Origin: Saccharum officinarum
Taxonomy: Eukaryota; Streptophyta; Magnoliopsida; Poales; Poaceae
Length of the DNA: 64,000 bases
Direction: 5' to 3'
Assembly (NCBI GenBank): GCA_020631735.1
Contig: CM036215.1
Span: forward strand, 15,650,346 to 15,714,345
Under the pieces are notes generated by a model. It was not told the DNA's origin and searched no databases. It saw only the letters and a program-made list of their open reading frames with translations. Of the stretch, positions 26,413-38,394 are shown in pieces (the stretch's first letter is position 1; every line of letters begins with the position of its first letter). Made by a program: the position numbers and the translations under genes.

Positions 26413-26829
26413 ACTAATTTTTTTTAGCAACAAACAGCGTAAATTCGCAGCGATCCAATGATTTATCCCTACATTCCATTCGCATGGTTCCCCTGTCCGA
26501 GACGGCCAGGCCCCACCGCCCCACCCCCACGGTCCTACTCCGAGATGCGCCGCTGACCTCGCCCTGAAACAGGAAACCGGTTCGTCCTTCGGGTCTCCTT
26601 GGGTCCCGCTTCGGCTGACACCACCAACAAAAACCTTTTTTTTTTAGGGGAACCACCAACAAAAACCTGACACCTCTGCGTCCCCACATGCATCTGCGGA
26701 GCAGCAGGTCTGCAGTACAGGAGAAGCCTGTTCTGATTTGCCAAGCGGCAAGCCCAGTTGTTTCCACCGGTGCACAACGCAAGCACTCCCCACATCGATC
26801 GCGTCGCCTCACTTGGATCCACCTCCACC
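26413..26829 (+). other. Immediate upstream region of bHLH gene, copy A
   Basis: About 420 bp between the MULE-like target site and the bHLH start codon, matched by 58858-59215 in copy B with small indels. It includes a T-rich run near 26636-26645 that is absent from copy B. No TATA box could be assigned with confidence. In copy A everything farther upstream is displaced by 16.6 kb of transposon. Confidence 0.6.
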
Positions 26830-27497
26830 ATGGCCCAGGAGCACCCGCTGGCGCTGTCACTGCCGCCGCCCGCCAAAGGCAAGGAGGAGGCCTCGCCATG
26901 GGCGACGCCGACGGCGGAGGCCGAGCGCGCGCGCCGCCGCCACATGTCCAGGCTCTACGCCGAGCTGGGTGCGCAGCTCCCCGGCCTGCCCCCTCGGGTC
27001 CGTCCGCCCGTCTACCATTAATTTTCTTCCTCTCTTCCCCCCTTCGTTCATTCGTTCTTGGCCACGGTCTCACGGTCTCACTCTCACCACGTTCGTCACC
27101 GCGCGCGCGGACCGGCCACGGCGTAGTGCAGGCGAGCATGGCGCGGATCCTGGAGGACGCGATCGCCTACGTGGGGGTGCTGCGGGCGACGGTCGCGGGG
27201 CTGGAGGCGCGCGCCGCGTTCGCGAGAGCGGCGCGGACGGCGGCGCCCGCCGGCGCCGGCGCGGCAGAGGTGCTCGTGGCAGGGAAGGTGTCGTGCTTCG
27301 CCGTCCGCCTGCCGGAAGCGCGGCGCCGGGGCGCGCTGACGCGCGTGCTGGAGGTGTTCCGGCGACACGGTGTGCCCGTCCTCGCGGCCACGGTCACCAG
27401 CGACGGCGGCGAGGCCGCGGTCACGGTCACCACGGCGCCAGTGCCGCCGAGAGTCCTCCAGGGGATTCAAGAAGACATCAGAAGCAGCATCTCGTGA
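26830..27497 (+). CDS. bHLH transcription factor, copy A (intact, two exons)
   Basis: Exon 1 is 26830-26997 and exon 2 is 27132-27497; the intron has a GT donor (CGG/GTCCGT) and an AG acceptor (GTGCAG/GCGAGC) in phase 0. The predicted protein has 177 residues. Residues 29-50 form a basic region and helix 1 (AERARRRHMSRLYAELGAQL), a short loop follows (PGLPPRAS), and helix 2 spans about 59-82 (MARILEDAIAYVGVLRATVA). Residues 102-157 are consistent with an ACT-like domain found at the C-terminus of many plant bHLH proteins. The histidine usual at the start of the basic region is absent, so E-box binding may be atypical. It should be nuclear and regulate transcription as a dimer. The start is the first ATG in a good context (CCACCATGG). 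I cannot assign a named orthologue. The coding sequence is open, but the distal promoter was separated by the MULE/retrotransposon insertion. Confidence 0.85.
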
Positions 27498-28589
27498 TTT
27501 GTTAACTTTTCTGTTTTCTTATACATATCTTTTCATCACCTTATCATCAAGGATGGATGGATGCATATGCAATTATGCGTCATCTATCTCTCTCTGTTCA
27601 GAAATCAGAACAGACTTCGTGTTTCATATAGAATTCCTGGGGAAGAAATCATCCTTAGGTGCAATTTTGGAGGATCCGAGTATCCCAAAAATTTTGGGCT
27701 TTGGATTTCTTAGAGTTTCGGAGACAACAAATTTTGCGAGTACGTTGGTCACCTTGAGTTAGTGTTTTATTTGGAAATGTGAATCACTTGAACAATGATT
27801 AGTTTGATCAGAGGCTTTGTTACCGCCTTAATTGCTATCTATATATAGGTTCTTCCCCCGATCTTGACATTTGCAATTACTTGCATGTTTCTTATTTCTT
27901 ATATATGTATATGTATATGTATGTTGGTAGGTCGGTGTGGCGTACATCATTTGTTTGTGAGTAGGTATTCAACTTAAGCGGCTCTGTTCGCTTTGCTGAA
28001 AAGCCAGGCTGAAAAATAATGTTCGCTGATTTGTTGTGAGAGAAAAATATTGTTCCTTCGCTATAAAAGTACGGCTGATAAGCTAAGCGAATAGGGATAT
28101 CTTCAAATTTTGCAGATGGATTGTTGCCGTGTATGTTTTATGGGGAGTTTGAGAATCTGAGGAAGACATGCATGGATTTGTTTGATATCCCGCTTACTTC
28201 AGTGACCTTGTATGTATTGTAATCGACAAGTTTGGTAGTGAGGTGACATTGAGAGGATGGATTTATCGTGGAAGGATAAGGTCGCATTATATGTTGATGA
28301 ACTCAGAGGCCCACGGGAGGCACTCCATAAAGATTGTGAAAGTCACTGATGCGAGTTCTTTGGAGGCGGTGGTAGACCATGGCCATAGGAAGCGCCACGT
28401 AGGAGCCACTCGTGGTGTGCCAAATGTTGAAAAGGGATCAGAAGGGGTCGATGAAGTTGATCCCCTTATAACTTAAGAGTCCAACATGTTGGAAGAGAGC
28501 AATGCATTTCAACTGGTTCTATCCCCTATTTGCATGAATGAGAAAACTCAGAGATTGTTTGTCCAAGTTGTAGTAACCATTTTCACAAT
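27498..28589. repeat. Segmental duplication copy A, bHLH 3' flank
   Basis: The 3' untranslated and intergenic sequence of the bHLH gene, matched by 59830-60914. It holds a TATATG/TATGTA low-complexity run near 27900, a MITE at 27980-28097, and an unassigned open frame (28243-28476, 77 codons). That frame is nearly the same in copy B but lacks any domain I recognise. The block ends at the Tat element target site ACAAT. Confidence 0.75.
27980..28097. mobile_element. MITE with GGCTCTGTTCGC ends, copy A
   Basis: About 118 bp from GGCTCTGTTCGCTTTGCTG to AAGCGAATAGGGAT, with the internal GTGAGAGAAAAATATTGTTCC core of the same family as 10613-10742. Present in copy B at 60304-60421, so it predates the duplication. 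Confidence 0.7.
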
Positions 28590-29057
28590 TATCGACGAAA
28601 CCTGGTCGGCAGTCTACCGAGAGGTATGCCCAAGGTAGTGATTTATCGGTAGACAGGTGCGCAAGTTACGAACTAAATGGTGATGCAAGACACAACAAGG
28701 TTTTTATTCAGGTTCGGCCACCGTGAATGCGTAATACCTACGTCCTGTGTCTGATCTGTATTGATGTGTATAATGAGATGTGTTTTGAGGGGGTCCCCTG
28801 CCCCCCTTATATAGTTCGAGGGGCAGGGTTACAAATCTGAAAACTAATCCTGCTTGGTTACAATTGCCATAGCTGGCCGAATCAGGATTCCTATTCTAAC
28901 CGACCAAGATCTTGTTTGATCTCTAAGTTTGCTTTTCTTCCTTGCGTGAGACACCGAGCAGATCGACTGGGCCACGTGTCGTCTTCTGATGGGCCGAGCC
29001 CACTGGTTCGGGCCAGCCCAAGTCTAGCCATAGGGGTATAGGGGTTAATACCCCACA
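28590..29057 (-). repeat. 3' LTR of the Tat-type element
   Basis: On the plus strand it runs from TATCGACGAAACC to TAATACCCCACA. On the coding strand the LTR therefore begins TGTGGGGTATTAACC and ends CGATA, not in the usual CA. It contains the tract GAGGGGGTCCCCTGCCCC. No clear polypurine tract lies next to it. Confidence 0.9.
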
Positions 29058-29509
29058 GCTAGTCTCAGAGCACTATTCATTGTGATGTGACACGCCGTCT
29101 TGACCTTCTCCGAACAGTGAGGCTCGAGTTCTTGACATCTCCGACCAGTCAAAACATCAGCCGAGCAGCTGTTGCAGGTGTCTGACCAGCTTATAATATA
29201 ACCAACCACCGTCGTTGCCCGGAGAAGGTAGGTTGTCCGAAGAATGTATTGTGCTCTTGAGAAAAAGAAAAAGGTTTCCTTGCTGGTGAAGTGTGCCCAC
29301 TTGTATTTATGAAAAGAAATGTAAGCAGGGTAAACAAAGCGTAGGGGTCGAAAAATAAACACATTCACCGCTAGGTGAAGTGTGCCCACTCAGTCCCCAA
29401 GCCTGGTAGTAGGTAACGTAAGCACGTGGTGCCAGGGTCTAAAATGAAAAGAGCTCAAAATCTTTTGGAAACTCGATACTGAGATGCACCGGCAGGTGCA
29501 TCGTACCGA

Positions 29510-29826
29510 TGTAGTCCCCGAGCTTGCTGGAAGGCGAGGTATGATCCTTGTAGCAAGGTCTAAGAAAATAATGACCTCTCAACTGTATGTGAGTCCAATT
29601 TCACATGTAGCCGAGGAAATCAGGCGTCGAGCCGTGGTCGGAGAGTGATCGAAACAGTCCCTGAGCACTGGAGGAGGTGTGGTTGATGGGTCCCCGAGCA
29701 GAATGAGACATGGTCGACAAGTCCCCGAGAAGCGTGAGACGTGGTCGACGAGTCCCCGAGCCTGGTCGAGGAATATAACGTGCTCGGTGGTTTGCGACAA
29801 TCTGTTGCCAGACCAGTCCCCGAGCA
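29510..29826 (-). repeat. Dispersed GTCCCCGAGC motif cluster
   Basis: GTCCCCGAGC or a one-base variant occurs near 29514, 29656, 29691, 29721, 29751 and 29816, several times followed by gtggtcgac-type spacers. It lies in the 3' untranslated zone of the Tat-type element, between the opposite-strand gene and the 3' LTR. It is a degenerate short repeat of unknown role. Confidence 0.6.
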
Positions 29827-30341
29827 TCGCTTACTGTCTTGCAGCCTGACACGTAATATTTAATTTGAATTTTTCTTTCTTCCTTGTGCCGACATGATAT
29901 CACAAAAATTTGACTGATGTGACGGTATCGTCATGCTCTTCTGCCTTGTCAATGTCACAATGAACCATCCGCCAGACAGAGCATGCCAGTGTGGGCCCTC
30001 CCGTGAAGAAAACGAGGGGCGCATTTACTGGCGCAATAACCGGGAAAAAAGTGAAAACCGGAGAGATCGTGCCACGTTTCACACACACATATCCCGAAAA
30101 TCTCGTGGAGGTGGAACAACGCGGTCAATGGAATGGCGCACTTAATGGGATAAATAGCTGCTGTGCGGCCATTCCCCATTTACGTCCAACAGTCGCCTTT
30201 GCAAATCAACCGCCATCTTCCTCCAGTCAGCGTGCCCTAGTCCGATTCTGCTGCCGTCATTAGCGCACCTTGCCGCCGTTAGAAGCAACGCGCTCTTTGT
30301 ACACCATCTGAGCCAAAGCAAAGAGGCAAGATAGGTAGAAG

Positions 30342-33300
30342 ATGGCCAAGACGGAGGTGGCAAAAAGGACCAAAATGATAAGGAAGGAGTGGTGGAAGTC
30401 GAAGTCCACCGAAACGACCATCAATGACCTTGTCGGCTTGGGGGTGCTCCACAACCGGGAGCTTGCCGGATGGCGTCCAGCGAGCAGCGATAGCTACCCC
30501 AATCCTCGGCCTGGTGAGATAGTTGTCTTTGATGATTTCTTCAAGTGGGGTTTTGGGGTTCTTGTCCATCCGTTTCTCCAAGGGCTCTGTTTGTTTTACG
30601 AGATTGGGATTTGCAATCTGCATCCCAAATCGATCCTCCTTGTTTCCGTCTTTATCCATCTTTGTGAGGCGTATGTGGGAATCCAACCCCATTTTGACCT
30701 CTTTCGCTATCTGTTTTGCCTGAGGAAGAAGGGGTCCCAAGGTGGCTCCAAAATTACCGGTGGAGTGTACCTGACACTCTGAGATGGAATGAAGCAAGAG
30801 TTCCTGAGCTGTCCCTGGAACACCTCTCTCGGAGATTGGTACAAGAAGTGGTTTTACATTCACGAAGAGCCCGATGGCACTACTTTGTGCGACGTTGGGT
30901 ATATTCTGGAGAAGAGAGTGTCCTAGAATGAGCGGCCAGAGCTGGTCAGGCAGGTGGAGGAGTTGATGGCGCTGCTCCCGTGGAATCGCCTGGACGGACC
31001 GGCTGTGGTCGGGAATTTCATCAGCCGTCATGTGCAACCTTGCTAGAGGAGAGTACACGCCGGATACAAGTACCAAGGGTCAGCCGACTAGACGAGGATG
31101 CGCTCAGAGGACCTGGACCGAGATGAAGTCGTACGTCGGATTGGGGAATTGTTCAATCTGGCAGACCAAAGCTACTCTCCCCTGAGCAGGATCCAGCATG
31201 CGTATAAGCTCATCTGACCAGCCTCGAAGGTAAACGAACAAACTATGTAGCTCCGAGAAGTGTTGCTGACCACCGTAGAGTAAAAATTCCTGACTTGTCT
31301 TGTCTTTGCATGTATACAAGTCAACGGCGTGGAGAGACATAACCTGTTCGTATCGTTGGCGCCTAGAGTCGAGCACCTGCAGAGCATGGAGCCACCACCA
31401 CGGAATGTAGAGCAGTGCTATGAGCACATCGAAGATGACCATGACTCTAGGGCCCGAGGAGGAACTGGGAAGAGTCCAGTCGCCACCGACCAATAAAAAA
31501 AGAGGGTCAGAAGCTCCCAAACAAACGAGAGCCCAAAAGACTCCACTAGGAAACACCGTCGGACCATGCAGGACTGGTCAGAGGACAAAGCAGAGAAGGA
31601 CGCGAGCGCCTATATGCTTAATCCTTGGAAGAAGAGGAGCAAGCAGACAACGCTAGGGGAATCAACCCCACCGGCAAAGGGGCCGCAAGAGGGCCAGATG
31701 CCACCGCGGGGCCGACGCCCAATGTGAAGACAGCGGAAAAGGAAACTAGGCTGCCACCACGGGACGGAGGCCAGGGTTCTTCCGCCCGGTAGACAAGCCA
31801 AGGGCAACCGCGGCGTCGCGCCTTCACCACCATTCATAGGGGCTCGGATTTGTAAGTTCCTGAAAACTCAGTAAATATCGCGTCAATAGTTGTAGCGAGC
31901 GTACAAGTAGTAAAGGAAAATATTGTGCTGTGACATGCTAGCTCGGCATCAACGGAGAGACCCGAGCAACTGGCCACTGCTGGGGCAACCACATCAACCA
32001 CCACAACGACATCCTTCAAGCAACCAGAAAGTCAGACCACCGGTGCGGTGGAGCCGACAACGAGCAAGGATGCGGTCGACGTGGCGAACATAGAGGTGCC
32101 CGAGCAGGTTCCTGAGCAAGTGCCCGAGCAGGAGGCGCCTGAGTAGGTTGTGCCCGAGCAGAGTCTTTTGGGTACGCAGAGTTTAGGGCAAATCCCTGAG
32201 ACCAATAAGAGCATGCCCGAGCAGACCACGACCACCATGATCCTGACTCAAGGTGATCTGCCCGACGCCGCCGCTAGAGGAAAAATGGCGATGGGACCAT
32301 CAACCGTTGAGCCAAACCAAGAACAAGGGCGGACTAGTATAGATCAGGCGGCTGAGTCCAATGATGACGATGTCGTCGAAGAAATCCAAGGGCACCCACA
32401 AGACGGGCGACAACATGTATACATCTGTCGTGAACGTGGAGACCATTACTTCTGCCACGAGGAGATCTCCATCGACGAGGAGACAGGAAGAGTGGAGCGA
32501 GCAGCTAGATGGCTCATCGGAGAAGTACAGGTAAGCATACTCCTTGATCACTGTCGTAGACCAGTTCGAATTTGTAGTCGTGCATATATGGTACTTTACT
32601 TGACTTGCAGGGCCTCATGAATACGACAAAGTATCGTAAACGGTGCTTTGACCAAATTCAAGGCATCTTCGAAGACAATACAGAGCTGACAGCTGAAGTG
32701 GATCGGCTGCGCAAGCGGCTCGAGACCGCTGAAAAAGACCAGGCAGAGATCGAGTCACAAAGGCTCAATGCTGTCCTCCAGCTTGGTCAGAAAGAGCGGG
32801 AAAGAGCAGGTAACTTATCTTAGCAGCACATCCCCTGAGCACTGAAAAATATTGTTCATGTATATTGATATGTCTCCTGGAGTTTGTTGTAGACCTGGCG
32901 GAGGAAGTCACCAAGATGCAAACAGAGAACGCGCGCATGGCCGAGGAGTGTGCCCGATTGGTAGTGGTGAACACCCGGCTGGCAGAGGACCACGCACGGT
33001 TCCGAGACCACTCGGTGAAGATGACCAAGGAGGTGAAGAATAAAAACCAAGAGATAACTAGTAAGTGGTTGTTTTCCTGATCGTGGCATAATGACTGTAT
33101 AGATGTTCTTTATCTATTTTATAACAGGAATGCCCTTTTGCAGCATTAAAGACCAATGCCAAGAAGCACATTACAGAGCTGCAAAAAGACTGCGACCTCT
33201 AGAAGGATCGCTGCACACAGATGACGCGGGGGATCAGGCCAGTGCTTGACTTGATCGATCCAGGAATGCCACCAACCGAACACCAAATCCCGCAGCTAGG

Positions 33301-33490
33301 AGTAATAGACAAATGTCAGCTTGTGTGGGGTTGGCTTCAGCAGTTCGTGAAGGAGGCCGAAGAGTTTGCGGGTGCCCATGTGCTAAGCATGGTGCGCGCG
33401 CATTATCCCTTGATCAACTTCACGCGCCTTGCCAAGGGCTACCCCAAAGAAGTTGCCGTGCAGGAAGCAGGAGAGGCGCGGGCTAGTTGA
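30342..33490 (+). pseudogene. Opposite-strand accessory gene of the Tat-type element (gypsy-type transposon protein, coiled coil), with introns
   Basis: The N-terminal part (30342-30782) reads LVGLGVLHNRELAGWRP and then HLCEAYVGIQPHFDLFRY, the conserved core of the plant 'putative gypsy type transposon' family (PF04195 type). The homology continues beyond a TGA at 30780 and further stops. The middle (31100-32150) is low in recognisable homology and has repeated PEQ codons near 32100-32160. The C-terminal part is a coiled coil split by three short introns: 32531-32610, 32810-32892 and 33061-33143. Each has GT...AG ends and rejoins the frame exactly. The last exon runs to 33490 but has one internal TAG (near 33200). 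Such opposite-strand genes are known in Grande-like elements; the function is unknown. It is a pseudogene here. Confidence 0.75.
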
Positions 33491-34529
33491 CTGAGCTAGC
33501 GACAACAATCATTGGTGACATAAACCTATGCGGAATGCCAACGCCCCCGTCGCAAGGAACGCCGACGACGTCTGCTCCGGGGTCTTCAAGCCGACCACCT
33601 AGGACTGCGGTCTCGACCAGCCAGTCCTAGGCCGGGCAATCTGCAAGTAAGGAGCAGCCGGAGCCTTCGGTCACGACTAGCCAGACTCTGAGGGCTCAAG
33701 CTCGATCAGTAGAGGCATCGCCACAGCCGGAGATGGGGTGTAAAACATGAGCCAAACCCAGCTCGAGCTCCTACCATCGAGTAGCTGGTTACCTATAGCT
33801 GTAGAGCAGACAATAGTTTAGTTTATCGTAAACTTGTACCTCGTCAGGCAAGCTTGTAATAAAGTACTATTGCAACAATGTAAGCTTGTGTTGTTTTTTG
33901 TATAAAAAACATGTTAAGCTTGTATATTGTGTTTGATCAATAACTAAGTTAGAACATACAAGTGTTCTAGTTTAGTTGTAACAATTGGAAGACACATCAT
34001 CTTGTGAATCCACACGACCCTGGTCGGACATGTGGCCTGAGAGTGAAGCGCGGAGCTTGTACGCTCGTAAGAGCACACAGATCCGATCAGAGAGCCCCTG
34101 CTGACCACCCGGAGCGTAGAGAGCAGGTCCCGTGCACGCATAGGGAGAGGCCAGAGACAGGGCTAGCTCCAAGAACTCGAGAAGAAATGGTGGTCTGTCA
34201 ACTGTCTTATTTGTAAAATATTAGTTGGAGTGTAGTCTCAAACAAACATATGAAAGTGATCTAGAAAAAACATAACTGCTTTATTAAAATAATCAAAGTA
34301 CAAGAAGGGTACATATCTTTATTTATGCGCTCTACGGGTAGAAACGCCTAAGCTTGTCAATATGCCAGGAGTTGGGTACTTCAGTACCGTCGAGGTGAGC
34401 CAGCTTGTATGAAGTAGGCCGGGTGACTTCGATGACCTAAAACGGTCCTTTCCAAGGAGATGAAAGCTTGTGCATGCCTTCTTGGTTTGTTTTCCACTTT
34501 AAGACCAGGTCCCCAACCACGAAGAGACG

Positions 34530-35547
34530 TTATTTGACATTCTTGTTGTAGTATCTGCGTAGTATGGCTAGGTACTTGGCTGTATGTACATAGGAGTCAA
34601 GGCGTTGTTCTTCAGAGCAATTGACCTCGAGTTCACGTGCATCATCAGATCTGTCTTCATCAAAATTCTCAACACGCGGTGATCTAAAAGCGATATCTGC
34701 AGGGAGTACTGCTTCTGCGCCGTAGACCATGAAATATGGGGAGGCACCAGTGTTGCAACTGGGCTGGGTTCTCAGTCCCTAGACCACAACCGACAATTCT
34801 TTAATCCATCTTCTAGGAGCTTTGTCATTTTCCCTGTACAACCTTTTTTTCAACGCGTCGAGGATCATGCCATTGGCTCTTTCGACCTGCCCATTAGCTC
34901 TAGGATGCGCTACTGACATATATTTCACAACTATGCTCCTTCCATCGCAGAAGTCCCAGAATGCATTGCCAGTGAACTGAGTCCCCAGGTCTATAAGTAT
35001 GTTGTTGGGGAGGTCAAAACGGTGTATAATCTGATCAAGGAACTCAACTGCCTTCTCTGATGATGCCTTAGTTAGAGGCATCTACTCTATCCATTTGGAA
35101 AACTTATCGATCAACACGAAGACACATTTGAAGTTGCCAGGGGCCGGCTTGAAGGGACCAATCATATCCAGTCCCCAGCATGCAAAGGGCCAGGAGGCTG
35201 GTATGGTCTAGATCTCATGTGCTGGTACGTGTATTCGTTTGGCGAAAAACTGACATCCGTCACAGCGGTGGACTAGCTTCTCTGCATCGGCCACGGCAGA
35301 CGGCCAGTAGAAACCTGCTCAGAAAGCTTTGCCGACCAGGGTCCGAGAGCGCGACATGATTGCCACAAGTACCACTGTGAATTTCATGGAGCAGTTGAAT
35401 ACCTGCGTCCCGAGTGATACACTTCATCAGAACTTCCTCCTTTGCATTTTTGCGCATCAGAATACCGTGGATCAGTAGGTATTGCTTACTGCGGCGCATG
35501 TGCTGCTCGTTCTCTGTTCGATTAGCATAACTGGTGCCATCCTGCAA
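34530..35547 (-). pseudogene. Integrase region of the Tat-type element
   Basis: Minus-strand segments: 35547-35260 holds the zinc-binding part (LLHEIHSGTCGNHVA). 35081-34779 holds the catalytic core end, with LGTQFTGNAFWDFC and HPRANGQVERANGMI, which contains the catalytic Glu. 34730-34530 is the C-terminal part (MVYGAEAVLPADIAF). Stops separate all three. The usual acidic-Asn-Gly in the second motif reads DLG here. Confidence 0.85.
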
Positions 35548-35621
35548 AAACTTAATAAAGGGTACTCTCCAATCATCAGTGTTAGTGGTCAGAGGTACTA
35601 CATGCGTTGTTGGAGAGGATG

Positions 35622-36110
35622 TCAGTGGTCTGGAGGCTTCTTGACCACCTGATCTGCTTCGTCCTTAGTGGACGGTTTAACAAGGTCTTGGACAAACACG
35701 TCATGTGGAACTTCAGCTCGGGATGACCCTAACTTAGACAACTCATCGGCTGCTTGATTTTTGTCCCGGACCACATGTGTGTACTCGATGTCGTAAAATT
35801 TGCCTTCCAACTTTCTGATTTCCTTGCAATAAGCATCCACCTTCTCGCTAGTCGTGTCTCAGTCTTTGTTAAGCTGGTTAATGACTAGGGCCGAATCACC
35901 ATAGACGTGGAGACATTTTACACCAAGCTCGACCACAATCCGCATGCCATGGAGGTAGGCATTGTATTCTGCAGTGTTGTTAGATGCAGGGAAATAAATC
36001 CTAAGGACGTAGCAGAGCTATTCTTTTGTTGGTGAGATAAAGAGCATGCCTGCGCCTGCACCATCGATGTTCAGAGAGCCATCGAAATACAGCTTCTAGT
36101 ATTCAACGGG
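35622..36110 (-). pseudogene. Second RNase H-like domain of the Tat-type element
   Basis: KLEGKFYDIEYTHVVRDKN followed by QAADELSKLGS on the minus strand is the C-terminal end of an extra RNase H. It lies between the pol RNase H and integrase. The N-terminal end (about 35850-36110) is broken by stops. This extra domain is a lineage marker for Tat elements. Confidence 0.75.
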
Positions 36111-36190
36111 CCCTGTTTGGGAGGTGTGCTAAGGTCTGACCATTCAATGATAAAATCCACCAGGGCCTAAGACTTAATGGACGTGCGACC

Positions 36191-37495
36191 CTAGAACTCA
36201 ATTGAATAAGGGCATAACTTCATTGCCCACTTGACGATGCGTCCGTTAGCGTCCTTATTTTGAATGATGTCCCCCAATGGGAAATTAGTCTTGACCACCA
36301 CCCGATATCCGTCAAAGTAATGTTTCAACTTTCGGGATGTAATCAGTATGGCATAGATCAGCTTTTGAACTTGCGGGTACCTAGCTTTGGACTCATTAAG
36401 CACCTCGCTGATGAAGTAAACAGTGCGCTGGACTTTGAAGACATGGCCAGGTTCCTCATGCTCGACCACGATGACTGTGGAGATCACGCGATCAGTGGCC
36501 GCAATGTAGAGAAGAAGAACATCATCTTTCTGAGGGGCTGTAAGGATGGGAGGAGAGGTTAAAAATTCTTTGAGCTGCGTGAAGGCAGCGTCAGCCTCTT
36601 TTGACTAGACAAACTTCTCTGATGCCTTGAGCAATTTGAAGAAAGGCAGGCCCTTCTCGCCGAGTCGTGAGATGAAGCGACTGAGGGCGGCCATACATCC
36701 AGTGAGCTTCTGGACATCCTTGATGTTTTTTGGTGGCTGCATATCCAAAATGGCCTTTACCTTTGTCGGGTTGGGGCGTATGCCATCGTGGCTGACGACG
36801 TTGCCCAGTAATATACCGGATGGGACTCCAAAGATACACTTCTTTGGATTAAGCTTCCATTGGTACTTGTTGAGCGCCGTGAAGGTACGCTGGAGATTGT
36901 CGATCAGGGTGTGAGCCTCCCTGGTTTTCACGACCACATCATCGATGTATGCTTCGACCAGGTCATCCTTGATCTCATGAGTAAGACATTGCTGGATAGC
37001 ACGCTGGTATGTGGCCCTAGCATTCTTAAGCCCGAACGACATAGTCATGTAGCAGTAGGCGCCGAACGGTGTAATGAAGGACGTCTTGATCTGATCGTCC
37101 TTGTTGAGAGCGATCTGGTGATAACTAGAGTAGCAATCGAGAAAAGACAGCAGCTTGCAGCCGGCTGTGGAATCAACGACTTCGTCTATGCGAGGTAAGA
37201 CAAAGGGGTCTTTAGGGTAGTGTTTGTTGAGATCAGTATAATCAACGCACATTCTCCATTCATTATTCTTTTTGCGTACAAGGATCGGGTTGGCTAACCA
37301 ATCCAGATGATACACTTCTTTTATAAATCCAGCTGCTAAAAGCAAGGTAACTTCTGCCCTAATAGCCTCCTTTTTGTCACAAGCGAACCGCCGTAGCTTT
37401 TGCTTGATAGGTCTTGCGGTCTTCGAGACGTTCAAGGAGTGCTTGATCAGGTGCCAAGGAACACCGAGCATGTCAGCGAGTTTCCACGCAAACAC
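36191..37495 (-). pseudogene. Reverse transcriptase and first RNase H of the Tat-type element
   Basis: 37495-36605 is an almost complete RT: RPIKQKLRRFACDKKEAI, NEWRMCVDYTDLNKHYPKD, MSFGLKNARATYQRA and the catalytic AYIDDVVVK. It ends with the connection LTGCMAALSRFISRLGEKG. A stop follows at about 36605. 36487-36191 carries part of RNase H (VYFISEVLNESKARYP, QKLIYAILITSRKLKHYF). The YIDD box is intact but the reading frame is not. Confidence 0.9.
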
Positions 37496-37509
37496 GCTTA
37501 TGTTGTCCC

Positions 37510-38328
37510 TCAGAAACCTGACGAGTGCGTCTTCCTATTTGGGATCCAGGTTGGCCCCGATAAGGGCCGTCTTGCTAGGATCGTCGTCAACCAGCTGAAT
37601 CTCCTTGTGCTCGTTGGACTTGATGTGCTTCTGCGGTGCTTGGCGCTCTGGAATCTCCAGTTGGTCGGCGGTTGTCTTGGGGCGTCGACCAGGGTTTGCT
37701 CCATGCAAATTGAGAGGTCAGTGGCCTCTGCCACCCTAAAGCTTTCCTCTTCACAGGTATAGGCAGTGTAAACATTGCCTCTGAGAGTAAGGACACCCAG
37801 CTCGGTAGGCATTTTGAGCACCAAGTAAGAGTAGTGCGGCACAACCATGAATTTGGTCAGCGCTGGTCGACCAAGGATGGCATGGTAAGTACCCTCGAAG
37901 TCCATGACCACGAAGTTGACGTAGTCGATGTGGAAGTGGTTCGGATTACCGAACTGCACAGGGAGCATGATTTGCCCGAGAGGTATGGAGCTCTGTCCAG
38001 GAAGGACGCCCTAGAACTATGCATCGTAAGGCTTGAGATTAGCCTCAGTTAGTTTAAGGGCAGGCAAGCTGCTGCGAAATAGGATGTCGATGGAACTGCC
38101 ACCGTCCACGAGTACCCTCTCAAACCAGACACTGTTGATGCAGGGGTCGAGGATGAGGGGAAACCGACCAGGTTCCGGGATTGCCGTCCACCGGTCTGCT
38201 CGGCTGAAGGTGATTTCGCGGTGAGACCAGGCAGAGAGCCTAGGATTGGAGATGAGGTCATCAGTGTCGATGATGCTCAAACAAGCCCGCTTCAGCAGCT
38301 TGCGCTCATGCTTGGACTCTAAAGACAC
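37510..38328 (-). pseudogene. Protease region of the Tat-type element
   Basis: 38328-38017 contains ERVLVDGGSSIDILF, the aspartic protease active-site region in the DGGSS form common in this lineage, near INSVWF. A stop lies at about 38017. 37968-37510 continues with VMDFEGTYHAILGRPAL, the protease C-terminal ILGR motif. Read with the neighbours it links gag to RT. Confidence 0.85.
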
Positions 38329-38394
38329 CTTTCCGCCAAAGATGGAGTGGACGGTTTTGGTGGGATTGACATATTGGTGACGAGGATTTCTATC

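Noticed and set aside
26688..27497. Single 269-codon reading frame through the bHLH region
   Set aside because: It reads exon 1 and the intron out of frame; the two-exon model with GT-AG junction gives the proper bHLH.
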